A stretch of 36,925 nucleotides of DNA from Actinomycetota bacterium. Lineage in GTDB: Bacteria; Actinomycetota; Actinomycetes; Nanopelagicales; Nanopelagicaceae. The notes under the pieces were generated by a model, which did not search any database, was not told the DNA's origin, and saw only the letters and a program-made list of their open reading frames with translations. Each line of letters begins with the position of its first letter. Positions within the stretch are counted from its first letter, which is position 1. The stretch is from positions 1 through 36,925 of the forward strand of contig WLIM01000002.1 of assembly GCA_009702205.1 (NCBI GenBank), in the 5' to 3' direction. The position numbers and the translations under genes are program-made. Positions 26,019 through 35,535 of this stretch are shown in pieces.

Positions 26019-26880
26019 AGAGATCTACCTCGCGGCCATGGGAATCTAGATTTGAACTCTTTTCGCCTTTTACTAAGGTGTAATACTCATGTCCCCATAC
26101 TTGATTGCCTAAGTTATTTGAAAGCGCAAAAAATGGGCCATCTAGCTCAATCTGAGTTGGATGTGCTGCCATGGCGGCCATCTTGGCATCAATAAATTCA
26201 GTGCCATCGATAAGAGTTGTAACTAATTCATCAGGCTTGGCAAACGGTAAATCATCAGCGCTCTCTGCGCCAAAGAAAGATGATCCAATTTCTTTCATCT
26301 TATCAATGCCATTTTGAATTACAGATTTAGGCATTGTGTTCCAATAAATTTTAGAAATTTCCCAAACTTCGCCAGTCCCAAATTTTGGGTCATTTGCTAA
26401 TTCTGCGGCGCGCATTGCAACTCGATGTGCCTGAATATGATCTGGATGGCCATATCCTCCAAATTCATCATAAGTAATTAGGACTTGTGGCTTAACTTCG
26501 CGAATTATTTTTACTAGGTGTGAGGCTGCATCATCCAAACCAGCCTGCCAGAAAACATCACTTCTGTTATTAGGTTCTGTTCCCATCATTCCGCTGTCAC
26601 GATAAAGATGATCTGGTGCACCTAAGAATCTAAAATCTTTTACTCCGAGCGCTGCCATCGCATTTGCTAGTTCAACTTCTCGGTGTTTTCCTAATGCATC
26701 ATTCTTCGAACTGGCTAAATCGGCGAGTTCAGGAACCAAGACTTCGCCCTCTTCACCTCGAGTACATGTAACCAGAGTTACTTTGACTCCCTGCGCCACA
26801 TACTTAGCCATAGTTGCGCCATTGTTAATAGTTTCATCATCGGGATGCGCATGAACAAGCAAGAGTGAACGATCAGACAT
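26011..26880 (-). CDS. mshB: LmbE-family deacetylase, MshB-like (mycothiol biosynthesis)
   Basis: LLLVHAHPDDETINNGATMAKYVAQGVKVTLVTCTRGEEGEV, YDEFGGYGHPDHIQAHRVAMRAAELA. MshB and Mca are hard to separate by eye. Confidence 0.82.
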   Translation of the reverse strand: MSDRSLLLVHAHPDDETINNGATMAKYVAQGVKVTLVTCTRGEEGEVLVPELADLASSKNDALGKHREVELANAMAALGVKDFRFLGAPDHLYRDSGMMGTEPNNRSDVFWQAGLDDAASHLVKIIREVKPQVLITYDEFGGYGHPDHIQAHRVAMRAAELANDPKFGTGEVWEISKIYWNTMPKSVIQNGIDKMKEIGSSFFGAESADDLPFAKPDELVTTLIDGTEFIDAKMAAMAAHPTQIELDGPFFALSNNLGNQVWGHEYYTLVKGEKSSNLDSHGREVDLFV

Positions 26881-26896
26881 TTATAAACCTATCCTG

Positions 26897-28084
26897 TTAG
26901 TAAATTGGAAGTGCTGGATCAATTTGCTTAACCCAGGCGACAACGCCACCTGCGACATGCGTAGCATCTGCAAATCCTGCTTGCTTTAGAACAGCAAGAC
27001 ATTCAGCAGATCTGACGCCAGATTTACAGTGCAAAATTATTGGGACATCTTGTGGCATCTTCTCAAGTGCAGATCCATTTAGGAACTCCTGCTTTGGAAT
27101 CAAGACTGAGCCAGGAATTCGAACAATTTCAAATTCACCAGGTTCGCGAACATCAATCAACATGAATTTCTCGCCACTATCCATCTTTGCTTTTAGTTCA
27201 GTAACAGCAATTGTTGAGCCGGATGCTGCTTCTGCTGCGCCATCAGAGAGCATCCCGCAAAAAGATTCATAGTCTGGAAGAAGTTCGGTCTGGCTTGGTT
27301 TATCACTACAAATTGGGCAAGCAGGGTCCTTGCGAATCTTTACTTTGCGATATTCCATTTCCAACGCGTCATAAACAATTAATTCACCAATTAGCGGTTC
27401 ACCAATGCCGGCAATTAACTTAATTGCTTCAGTAGTTTGAATTGAACCAATTGATGCGCACAGAACTCCTAGAACTCCACCTTCGGCACAACTTGGCACC
27501 ATTCCTGGTGGTGGTGGTTCTGGATACAAGCAGCGATAGCAGGGACCATGTTCGGCCCAGAAAACACTTGCTTGTCCATCAAATCTATAAATAGAACCCC
27601 AGACATAGGGTTTCTTTAACAATACTGCTGCGTCATTTACTAAATATCTAGTTGCAAAATTATCTGTTCCATCGACGATTAAATCGTACTGGGCAAAAAT
27701 TTCCATCACATTATCTACATCTAATCTAGTTTCATGTAGCACGACATTCACATAAGGGTTTATCTCAGAAATAGCAGCTTTTGCACTTTCAGCTTTGCTC
27801 TTGCCGATATCTGACTGGCCATGAATAATTTGACGTTGCAAGTTTGATTCATCGACAGTATCAAATTCAACAATTCCAAGTGTTCCGACTCCAGCGGCGG
27901 CAAGATACATAAGTGCAGGAGATCCAAGGCCACCAGCGCCAACGCATAAAACTTTTGCATTCATTAGGCGACGTTGTCCGCTCATGCCTACATCAGGAAT
28001 GATTAGGTGTCTTGAGTAGCGACGAACTTCATCAACAGTGAGCTCTGGTCCTTCTTTAACAAGCGGCGCAAGTGTGGCGGACAC
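26897..28084 (-). CDS. moeZ: MoeB/ThiF adenylyltransferase fused to rhodanese (MoeZ-like sulfurtransferase)
   Basis: VLCVGAGGLGSPALMYLAAAGVGTLGIVEFD, CxxC-type zinc sites (CYRCLYP, CPIC), C-terminal rhodanese ILHCKSGVRSAECLAVLKQAGF. Confidence 0.93.
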   Translation of the reverse strand: MSATLAPLVKEGPELTVDEVRRYSRHLIIPDVGMSGQRRLMNAKVLCVGAGGLGSPALMYLAAAGVGTLGIVEFDTVDESNLQRQIIHGQSDIGKSKAESAKAAISEINPYVNVVLHETRLDVDNVMEIFAQYDLIVDGTDNFATRYLVNDAAVLLKKPYVWGSIYRFDGQASVFWAEHGPCYRCLYPEPPPPGMVPSCAEGGVLGVLCASIGSIQTTEAIKLIAGIGEPLIGELIVYDALEMEYRKVKIRKDPACPICSDKPSQTELLPDYESFCGMLSDGAAEAASGSTIAVTELKAKMDSGEKFMLIDVREPGEFEIVRIPGSVLIPKQEFLNGSALEKMPQDVPIILHCKSGVRSAECLAVLKQAGFADATHVAGGVVAWVKQIDPALPIY

Positions 28085-28140
28085 AAATACTCATCTCTGA
28101 TTAATTATTTCTAGGTTTAAGTTACAACACCCTAATTTTC

Positions 28141-28153
28141 GCGGATATTCCGC
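28141..28153. promoter_or_regulatory. Inverted repeat in the moeZ/TetR divergent intergenic region; candidate operator
   Basis: GCGGATATTCCGC (5 bp arms, 3 nt spacer), followed closely by CAATTCAAAATTG (28155-28167). Confidence 0.35.
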
Positions 28154-28240
28154 CCAATTCAAAATTGAAAGTTCAACTGTTGTTGCAAAGTTCTCGCAAA
28201 AAGTCGCAATATTGGTAGCAATGACCCTACGATTAGGCCA

Positions 28241-28858
28241 ATGAGCACAGAACAGTCAGCAGCAAATAAGGGGCGCCTGCCTCGCGATGAGCGCCGTGCG
28301 CAATTGCTTGCCGCCGCACTCGAAGTATTTACCCAAGCTGGATATCACTCAGCAGCGATGGATGAAATCGCCGATCGCGCAAAGGTAAGTAAGCCAGTTC
28401 TCTATCAGCATTTTCCATCGAAGTTAGATCTTTATCTAGCTGTTCTAGATCTACATATTGATTCACTAGTTTTTGATATTCAAAAAGCAATAGCGTCTAC
28501 AAAAGATAATGCGGCAAGAGTTCATGCCACTGTTGATGCTTACTTTGGATTTATAAATCGTGAAGGCGAAGCTTTTAGATTGCTATTCGAGAGCGACATG
28601 AGTGTTGAACCTCAAGTTCGCGAACGATTAAATCGCATGACTTATGACTCCGCTGCTGCGCTAAGCGCCGTAATCTCCCTTGATACTGGTCTAACCAAAG
28701 AAGCTTCGATGATGCTTGCAGTTGGGCTAATTGGAACAGCTCAAACTTCAGCAAGACATTGGCTGGAGCGAGATGGCAAACTAGATCGTGAAACCGCAGT
28801 TGAACTTGTATCAAACCTAATCTGGCGGGGAATTTCTGGATTCCCTAAAGCAAACTAA
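28241..28858 (+). CDS. TetR/AcrR family transcriptional regulator
   Basis: RRAQLLAAALEVFTQAGYHSAAMDEIADRAKVSKPVLYQHFPSKLDLYLAVLD. Confidence 0.95.
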   Translation: MSTEQSAANKGRLPRDERRAQLLAAALEVFTQAGYHSAAMDEIADRAKVSKPVLYQHFPSKLDLYLAVLDLHIDSLVFDIQKAIASTKDNAARVHATVDAYFGFINREGEAFRLLFESDMSVEPQVRERLNRMTYDSAAALSAVISLDTGLTKEASMMLAVGLIGTAQTSARHWLERDGKLDRETAVELVSNLIWRGISGFPKAN

Positions 28859-28875
28859 AGGAATAAACTAAAATC

Positions 28876-29133
28876 ATGTCTACAAAGAAAAGCGCATCTG
28901 GAACTACAACTGAAATTCGAATTGGAATTTCAGAGTCTCCGCAAGAACTTCATATCGAATCCGACTTAACCCCTGAACAAGTAATAGATGCAGTTACAAC
29001 TGCACTTGATTCTGGCAAGTCTCTTTCCCTAACTGATACACGTGGGCGTCAGACAATAATTGCTAATAACAAAGTTTCTTTTGTTGAAGTCGGTCAGAGC
29101 GCAGAACGTAAAGTTGGTTTCGCAACAGCTTAA
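28876..29133 (+). CDS. DUF3107 family protein
   Basis: 85 aa: IRIGISESPQELHIESDLTPEQVIDAVTTALDSGKSLSLTDTRGRQTIIANNKVSFVEVG; sits after the TetR gene as in many actinobacteria. Confidence 0.8.
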   Translation: MSTKKSASGTTTEIRIGISESPQELHIESDLTPEQVIDAVTTALDSGKSLSLTDTRGRQTIIANNKVSFVEVGQSAERKVGFATA

Positions 29134-29750
29134 ATTTGGAAGAAGCCTTTGATTGATTGAACGATCATTTCAACGGCAATTGCGGCTAGAAGTAGGCCAG
29201 CTATTCTTGCAATCAAGGTAACGCCAGACTCCTTTATTAGCCCAACAACCTTTGTCGAGAACATAAGAGTTAAGCCAATTGCGATGTGAACTGCAACGAT
29301 TGCCGCGGCAAGAGCAAGTTTCATCTCGACTGTGTATGCATGCTGAACGAAGACTATTGTCGTAACAATTGCTCCAGGACCAGCGAGTAATGGCGTTCCT
29401 AGAGGAACTAGCGCCACATTTACATCTTTGGTCTTATCACCAGAACTATCTTTTCCTGTAAGTAATTCCAGGGAGATTAGAAGCAATAACAAGCCGCCGG
29501 CACCTTGCAAAGCCTCAACGGAAATATGTAAGTAATCAAGAATAAACTTTCCAAAAATAGCGAAGGTTACGATTACAAGAAGCGATACTCCTGCGCCCTG
29601 CCAAGCCATACGAATTCTCTTACGAGCCGGTTGATCTTTAACTAGCGCTAGAAAAATCGGTGTAGCACCTGGTGGATCCATGATTACAAATAACGTAACA
29701 AAGGCCTGGATGCCAAATGTTGCTGTTGAAATTAGAAGTATGTCTTTCAC
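29130..29750 (-). CDS. MarC family membrane protein
   Basis: LFVIMDPPGATPIFLALVKD, LVPLGTPLLAGPGAIVTTIVF, IARIAGLLLAAIAVEMIVQSIKGF. Confidence 0.9.
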   Translation of the reverse strand: MKDILLISTATFGIQAFVTLFVIMDPPGATPIFLALVKDQPARKRIRMAWQGAGVSLLVIVTFAIFGKFILDYLHISVEALQGAGGLLLLLISLELLTGKDSSGDKTKDVNVALVPLGTPLLAGPGAIVTTIVFVQHAYTVEMKLALAAAIVAVHIAIGLTLMFSTKVVGLIKESGVTLIARIAGLLLAAIAVEMIVQSIKGFFQI

Positions 29751-30592
29751 TTTCTAACCACCCTTCGCGCATTGGCTCGTGCTTCGAGCGCCTCAAAATC
29801 TTCTGGCTTTGTTGTGAACTCTGCTAGTTCATTTAACTTTCCAGTTCCGTGATAATCACTTGAACCTGTAGCAATGATGCCATATTCATCTACAATCCCG
29901 CGGAGTAATTCACTCTCTTGCGTACTTTGATCACGATGTGAAACTTCTATTCCATCTAAACCAGCTTCAACCATTGCTCCAAAGCTTTCAATACTTACTG
30001 TCCGACCGCGCAATGAAGCCAAAGGATGGGCAATAACAGCAACTCCCCCTGCAGCTTTAATAAGCGCAATCGCTGCTTCTGGAGTCGGTGAATAGTGCGA
30101 AATATAGAACTTTGAATTATTGTGAAGTAGATCAGTAAAAGCTTCATCTCTACTTTTAACAATTTTCTTAGCAATAAGTGCATCAGCAAGATGTGGGCGA
30201 CCCAGAGTTGCACCTGGTGCAAGTTGAGCAAGAACATCTTCAATTGTTATTTCAATACCGGCTTCATTCATCCGCCCAATAATTCGATTCATTCGAGTTA
30301 AGCGATTATCTCTGGTGGTTGCTAAGACGTTAGCTAATTCAACGCTTTCGCGATCAAATAACATCCCCAACATATGAACGCTCGTACCATCTAAAGTTTG
30401 GCAAGAAATTTCAGACCCCAAAACAAGTGACATTCCTGGCCGTAAATATTGAGTGGCCTCATCCCAGCCTGCGACAGTGTCGTGATCCATTAAACCAAGA
30501 ACTGTGATTCCTCGAGCATGAGCCTTATTTATTAAATCGCCAGGAGTATCAGTTCCATCACTTGCTAGTGAGTGGGTATGTAAATCAATCAT
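29747..30592 (-). CDS. PHP domain metal-dependent phosphoesterase
   Basis: MIDLHTHSLASDGTDTP start at 30592, LMDHDTVAGWDEA, GRPHLADALI, GSDYHG. ORF-track start 30637 probably too long. Confidence 0.9.
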   Translation of the reverse strand: MIDLHTHSLASDGTDTPGDLINKAHARGITVLGLMDHDTVAGWDEATQYLRPGMSLVLGSEISCQTLDGTSVHMLGMLFDRESVELANVLATTRDNRLTRMNRIIGRMNEAGIEITIEDVLAQLAPGATLGRPHLADALIAKKIVKSRDEAFTDLLHNNSKFYISHYSPTPEAAIALIKAAGGVAVIAHPLASLRGRTVSIESFGAMVEAGLDGIEVSHRDQSTQESELLRGIVDEYGIIATGSSDYHGTGKLNELAEFTTKPEDFEALEARANARRVVRK

Positions 30593-31487
30593 TCGCTGGT
30601 GAAACCTTCGCACGGGAAACAAATATTCCGCAACCAATTAGCAGACCGATGATTCCGGGAATTATTCCTGCTGGTGGAACTTGTCCCAACCATAAGAAGG
30701 CGATGATGGCACTAACTGGAACTTCAAAGAAGACAATTAGAGCAACAATTACTGGCGAAACCCGACGCAACGCCATGTTGAACATTGTGTGACCTAAGAA
30801 TTGAGCCCCAAGAATTAGTGCGACGACCAACCACCACTGTCTAGCTTCAAAGTGTAAGTATTGGCTTCCAGTTGCTATTGCAATAAAAAGTGTCGTCACT
30901 GCGCAAGTGAAATAACATGCTGTCGTATAAGTTGATGTTGATAATTTCTGTTGAGCTTTAGAACCTGTAAGCATGTAACCTGCAGCTAGTGCAGCACCTA
31001 GTAGCGCCAACATATCTCCAGCAAAGTTTCTAAGGCTAATTTGAATGTCAACGCCAGTAATTAAAAGCACTGAGAGAAATGCAATAAACATTCCGCCCCA
31101 TGCTCGCTTTGGAATGTTTCCACCCCGCAACTTAAAGTAAACCGCGGTAAAAATTGGTTGAAGCGCAGCTAGTGCGGTACCAGCAGCAACGCTAGTTAAG
31201 CGCATAGCAAAGAAGAAGCACATAAAGTGCATGGCAAGTAAGAATCCTGCTGCACTTGAAAGCGCAATTGCTTGCTTCTCGCCACGAGATCGCCATTCCT
31301 TATTTCGAAGCGCAAAAGGAAGCATCATTGCGGCGCCACCTAAATTGCGCCAGAAAATTAATGATGGAACTGGCATTGCACTTGCCGCGATTACTGGTCC
31401 GGAAGTTCCAACACCAATAACACCAAGTGAGAGCAGGCCAAGATCCTTTGCCGCAGGAATTGCGGTGTGGTCATGTTGTTTCATCAA
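30585..31487 (-). CDS. EamA/DMT superfamily transporter
   Basis: About ten TM helices; FWRNLGGAAMMLPF, AALQPIFTAVYFKLRGG, VALIVFFEVPVSAIIAFLWLGQ. Confidence 0.87.
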   Translation of the reverse strand: MMKQHDHTAIPAAKDLGLLSLGVIGVGTSGPVIAASAMPVPSLIFWRNLGGAAMMLPFALRNKEWRSRGEKQAIALSSAAGFLLAMHFMCFFFAMRLTSVAAGTALAALQPIFTAVYFKLRGGNIPKRAWGGMFIAFLSVLLITGVDIQISLRNFAGDMLALLGAALAAGYMLTGSKAQQKLSTSTYTTACYFTCAVTTLFIAIATGSQYLHFEARQWWLVVALILGAQFLGHTMFNMALRRVSPVIVALIVFFEVPVSAIIAFLWLGQVPPAGIIPGIIGLLIGCGIFVSRAKVSPAND

Positions 31488-32728
31488 TTAAACGTAAACC
31501 AGAGCATGCAACAAACCGCAATTGCAACAATTAAGATAATGATTCCGTAAATTACACGCATCGTTTTTGTTGAAACAAACTCACCCATCAACCGTTCATC
31601 GCGCGAAATTCCGTACATGTATACAAGTAATGGCAGAAGTAGAACTGCATTCAAAATTTGCGTCAGAACCAGAATTTTAATTAGCGGCGCGCCTGGTATC
31701 AGAATCAAAATTGCACTTACGACAGTGATAACTCCAAAGGTCGCGTAGAAAAGTGGAGCTTCTCTTGGTGAATCATCAAGTGCGGCAGGTCGGCCAGTTA
31801 AATCACTTACTGAATAGGCTGTTGAGAGCGGCAGAATTGATGCTGCAAGAAGTGCGGCACCAATAAGACCAATAGCAAAAAGTTCTTTAGCTAGCGTGCC
31901 AGCAAGGGGCTCGAGCGCCTTTGCCGCATCTGCAGCATCATTGATTTGAATACCGTTTTTATTTAGCGTTGCAGCGCAAGTAACAATTACGAAAAAACCA
32001 ATAACTCCAGTTAGAAGAGAGCCCGTCCAAACATCGACGCGAAGCAGCTTTAGATCATCACGAGTAAGACGTTTATCTACTGCATAGGATTGAATAAAAG
32101 CTAGGCCCCAAGGGGCAAGGGTTGTTCCGAAAGTTGCAGTGGCAATGAATACCGCATCTTGAGTAAATGGCATGCTTGGAACTACAACTCCGTGCAGCGC
32201 ACTTCCCCAATCTGGATGTGCCATAAATCCTGCTATTACATATGCGATGAATACGCCTGAGATTAGGAAGAAAACTTTCTCTACCTTTGCAAATGAATTA
32301 CGTAGAACTAAGAATGAAACCGCTATTGCAGCAACCGGCACAGTGATGTAGCGGCTTAATCCAAATAACTGACCGGCAGCAGCTATTCCCGCAAACTCTG
32401 CTGTCATCGTTCCGATGTTCGCCAAAATCAAGGCGCCAGCACTTAGAGTTCCAGATCTTGCACCATATTTTTGGCGAATTAATCCAATCATTCCCTGCCT
32501 TGTTACAACACCGATTCGTGCACCAAGATCTTGAAAAATAATTAACGCAGCGGTTGATGCAACTAAAACCCAGAGAAGTTGATAGCCGTACTTGGCGCCA
32601 AGGACTGAGTAAGTAGTTATACCTGCTGGATCATCATCGGAAAGGCCAGCAATTACTCCTGGACCCATGACTGCAAGAAGTGCAGCAATACGTATCTTCT
32701 TTGGTGAAATACTCTGCTTAGTTGCCAT
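31484..32728 (-). CDS. Nramp family divalent metal (Mn2+/Fe2+) transporter
   Basis: MGPGVIAGLSDDDPAGITTYSVLGAKYGYQLLWVL, TAEFAGIAAAGQLFGLSRYI, ILVLTQILNAVLLLPLLVYM. Confidence 0.88.
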   Translation of the reverse strand: MATKQSISPKKIRIAALLAVMGPGVIAGLSDDDPAGITTYSVLGAKYGYQLLWVLVASTAALIIFQDLGARIGVVTRQGMIGLIRQKYGARSGTLSAGALILANIGTMTAEFAGIAAAGQLFGLSRYITVPVAAIAVSFLVLRNSFAKVEKVFFLISGVFIAYVIAGFMAHPDWGSALHGVVVPSMPFTQDAVFIATATFGTTLAPWGLAFIQSYAVDKRLTRDDLKLLRVDVWTGSLLTGVIGFFVIVTCAATLNKNGIQINDAADAAKALEPLAGTLAKELFAIGLIGAALLAASILPLSTAYSVSDLTGRPAALDDSPREAPLFYATFGVITVVSAILILIPGAPLIKILVLTQILNAVLLLPLLVYMYGISRDERLMGEFVSTKTMRVIYGIIILIVAIAVCCMLWFTFN

Positions 32729-34065
32729 TAGAGCGCACCGCTTCCTTGAGAAAACCCTGCTGGGCCAGATACTGAAGCAAGTGCATCTACTAAGTCATCC
32801 GCAAGAATTCTTCCTACAGGCTTATTCTTCTCATCAACAACAATAATTGAAGAGCCGCGGTTGTTTGCGAACTCATCAATAACTTCATCAATTCTGGTAT
32901 TTATATTTACTGATGTTGGATACGGCGGTCCGATCAATGTAGACAGCGCAGCGCCTGGCTTAGCGGCGATTAATTCAATAATTTGAATGTGATCAAGGAG
33001 TTTGCCCTTTGAATCAACAACGACAACACCATCGGAAATATCGCGTTCTTTATGCTCAACTAGAAGCGCAAGTGCCGAAGCGACTGTATCTGCCTCGTGC
33101 GTAATCAGCATATGCGAGGTCATGATTCCGCCAGCTAAGGTCTCATCGAATTCAACTAATTTACGAAGTTGTTTTGCAACAGATGAATCCATCTCAAGGA
33201 AAATACTTTCGCGGTGATCATCGTCTAGATCACGCAATACTTCAGCGCCTTCATCAGGTTCCATGCGAGAGATTAGCTCTGCAGAACGCTCGGCGGACAA
33301 ACCGCGTAGCAAACCTTGTAGCTCGTCATCTTCCATTTCTTCCAACGCATCAGCAGCAAGATCTGGATCAAGCATTTCAATAAGTGCGCTTCGTTCCCTA
33401 CCAGCCAAATCTTCGATTAAATCAGCAAGGTCTGCTGGACGTAGCTGTCCTAGCGCTGCACGAGATTCAGTAGAACGAACTACTCCGGTTCCATGTGCAA
33501 GTGAAGCAACGTTTGCCCAGTCGATTACATGTTCTGGAATTGGGCCTCGACCAAGTGCGCCTGGAAAAATTCTACGAATAAAGGCTTTAAATGAAATATC
33601 AACACCAACGACTCGAATTTCACGATCTAGTGGCGCTAAGTACAAATCCGAAGAACGAACAACACGAAGACCATTTACATCAACAATTTGATGATCTAGA
33701 ACATCTGCATCAAGCAACGATTCACCTTCTCGGCGAATAAATTCTGTTAAGTCAACTTTGGCAGTAGAAAGTTGAATCTCACTCTGTGTTAATTTTGCAA
33801 TTCTTGCGCCATCAATAAAAGATTTGCTCTGTCCAACTTTTACAATTAGCCCAGATACTGGTGGATAAGAATCTTCGCCATGGCGGACAACAACATCGAC
33901 AAGGCGCCCAATTTCATTTCCGCCTTGATACTTAACTGGGCGGCCAATTAAACCTGCAACTGAAACTAAAGACTCTCTAATATTTTTTCGTTGTAGAACC
34001 AATTCACTTCGGCCCACAAGACGTTTAGCCACTGTATTGATGCTCTTAACTGGTGGCTTTTTCAT
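32728..34065 (-). CDS. Soluble PRC-barrel-like/MgtE N-domain/CBS-pair protein lacking the MgtE transmembrane channel
   Basis: LRPADLADLIEDLAGRERSALIEMLDPDLAADALEEMEDDELQGLLRGL...DEGAEVLRDLDDDHRESIFLEM (MgtE_N repeats), then CBS pair TSHMLITHEADTVASALALL...RIDEVIDEFANNRGSSIIVVDEKNKPVGRILADDLVDAL. No TM helices follow. Confidence 0.87.
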   Translation of the reverse strand: MKKPPVKSINTVAKRLVGRSELVLQRKNIRESLVSVAGLIGRPVKYQGGNEIGRLVDVVVRHGEDSYPPVSGLIVKVGQSKSFIDGARIAKLTQSEIQLSTAKVDLTEFIRREGESLLDADVLDHQIVDVNGLRVVRSSDLYLAPLDREIRVVGVDISFKAFIRRIFPGALGRGPIPEHVIDWANVASLAHGTGVVRSTESRAALGQLRPADLADLIEDLAGRERSALIEMLDPDLAADALEEMEDDELQGLLRGLSAERSAELISRMEPDEGAEVLRDLDDDHRESIFLEMDSSVAKQLRKLVEFDETLAGGIMTSHMLITHEADTVASALALLVEHKERDISDGVVVVDSKGKLLDHIQIIELIAAKPGAALSTLIGPPYPTSVNINTRIDEVIDEFANNRGSSIIVVDEKNKPVGRILADDLVDALASVSGPAGFSQGSGAL

Positions 34066-34084
34066 AGCCCAATCTTAGGTGATG

Positions 34085-35209
34085 TTAGGAGATTGAAAGC
34101 CTTACCCCTACGAGGGACTTCGGGCGAAGAGTTATTTTTTCCACAATAGATGCAATGGCTTCACTTGCTGGACATGTTGGGTCGCTTATAACTATCGGCT
34201 GGCCGATATCTCCGCCTTCGCGAAGTGCCGCTGCAAATGGGATCTGACCAATAAGTGCTACATCTGCTCCAACCAAACTTGAAAGTTGTTTAGCAGTTTC
34301 AAGGCCACCGCCAGTTCCAAAGATTGCAATTGGTTCACCACAATTTGGACAAGAAGTATCGGACATATTTTCAATGACACCAATAATGTGTTGCTTGAGT
34401 TGATGAGCGATTCGTCCAGCTCGTTCTGAAACTTCTGCAGCTGCTACTTGTGGTGTTGTAACTACAACGATTTCTGAAGCAGGTAAAAGTTGGCCGAGTG
34501 AAATCGCAATATCACCAGTGCCGGGTGGTAAATCTAAAAGTAGTAAATCTAAATCTCCCCAATAAGCATCGCTCAATAATTGCTCTAATACTTTATGAAG
34601 CATGGGTCCGCGGAATGCAACGGCATCCGAGCGTTCTGGCTTAAACATCTCCATTGAAACAACCTTTACGCCAAATGCTTCAACTGGGATAAAGGTTTGA
34701 TCAATTGCAGTTGGGCGTTTACCAACAATTCCCATTAGGCGTGGAACTGAATGGCCGTAAACATCGGCATCTAGAATGCCAACTTTTAAACCTTTTTGAG
34801 CAGCAGCAACTGCAAGGTTAACTGTTACTGAAGATTTTCCGACGCCACCTTTTCCGGATGCAATTCCAATGACGCGTGTAAGTGAATCGGGCTGAGCGAA
34901 TGGAATAAATTTTTCTTTGCCGCCATTTAAAAGTTTCTTTACGGCGTTGCGTTGTTCTTCATTCATGACTCCAAAAGTTAAATCAAGCGAGCTAACTTCA
35001 GTAATCGGTTCTAGCGCATCAGAAATATCCTTCTGCAAGCGATCGCGCATTGGACAACCTGAAATAGTTAATAAAATTGTTACAGATGCAACTCCGCCTT
35101 TGAATTCAACCGATTGCACCATTCCAAGTTCAGGAAGTGGACGATGAAGTTCAGGATCGCTTACCCCTTTAAGTGCTTCATGAATTTTGGCTATAACTTC
35201 GGCGCTCAT
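34085..35209 (-). CDS. mrp: Mrp/NBP35 family P-loop ATPase with N-terminal MIP18-like domain (Fe-S carrier)
   Basis: VIGIASGKGGVGKSSVTVNLAVAAAQKGLKVGILDADVYGHSVPRLMG, LLLDLPPGTGDI, CPNCGEPIAIFG. Confidence 0.95.
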   Translation of the reverse strand: MSAEVIAKIHEALKGVSDPELHRPLPELGMVQSVEFKGGVASVTILLTISGCPMRDRLQKDISDALEPITEVSSLDLTFGVMNEEQRNAVKKLLNGGKEKFIPFAQPDSLTRVIGIASGKGGVGKSSVTVNLAVAAAQKGLKVGILDADVYGHSVPRLMGIVGKRPTAIDQTFIPVEAFGVKVVSMEMFKPERSDAVAFRGPMLHKVLEQLLSDAYWGDLDLLLLDLPPGTGDIAISLGQLLPASEIVVVTTPQVAAAEVSERAGRIAHQLKQHIIGVIENMSDTSCPNCGEPIAIFGTGGGLETAKQLSSLVGADVALIGQIPFAAALREGGDIGQPIVISDPTCPASEAIASIVEKITLRPKSLVGVRLSIS

Positions 35210-35511
35210 AGTAAATCCGGATCTATTTTCGCTGATTTTTTAAGCTCTGTAATTTCAGCTGAAGGCTCTGCCAATACTTCATTTATGTGCTTTGAGATGA
35301 ATTTCTTAGGATGTAAATCTGTAACCTTTAAATCTTCATAACCTGGTCCAAGATTTTCGCGCAAATCTTTAGTTGCCCCCTGTGCAATATCTCGAACTTT
35401 GCGGATGAATCTCGCTGAGTCAGCTGAAAATTGTGGCAACTTATCGGGGCCAATCAATATCAAGGCAAAGATAACTAGCGCAATGAATTCACCGCCACCG
35501 ATTCCGAACAT
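35206..35511 (-). CDS. tatB: Sec-independent protein translocase TatB
   Basis: MFGIGGGEFIALVIFALILIGPDKLPQFSADSARFIRKVRD. Confidence 0.88.
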   Translation of the reverse strand: MFGIGGGEFIALVIFALILIGPDKLPQFSADSARFIRKVRDIAQGATKDLRENLGPGYEDLKVTDLHPKKFISKHINEVLAEPSAEITELKKSAKIDPDLL

Positions 35512-35535
35512 TTTCGAATCCTATATCTAGTGTGG

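Noticed and set aside
33263-33691. 142 aa plus-strand ORF
   Set aside because: Antisense to the MgtE_N/CBS gene; Ser/Arg-rich low-complexity translation, and no recognisable domain.
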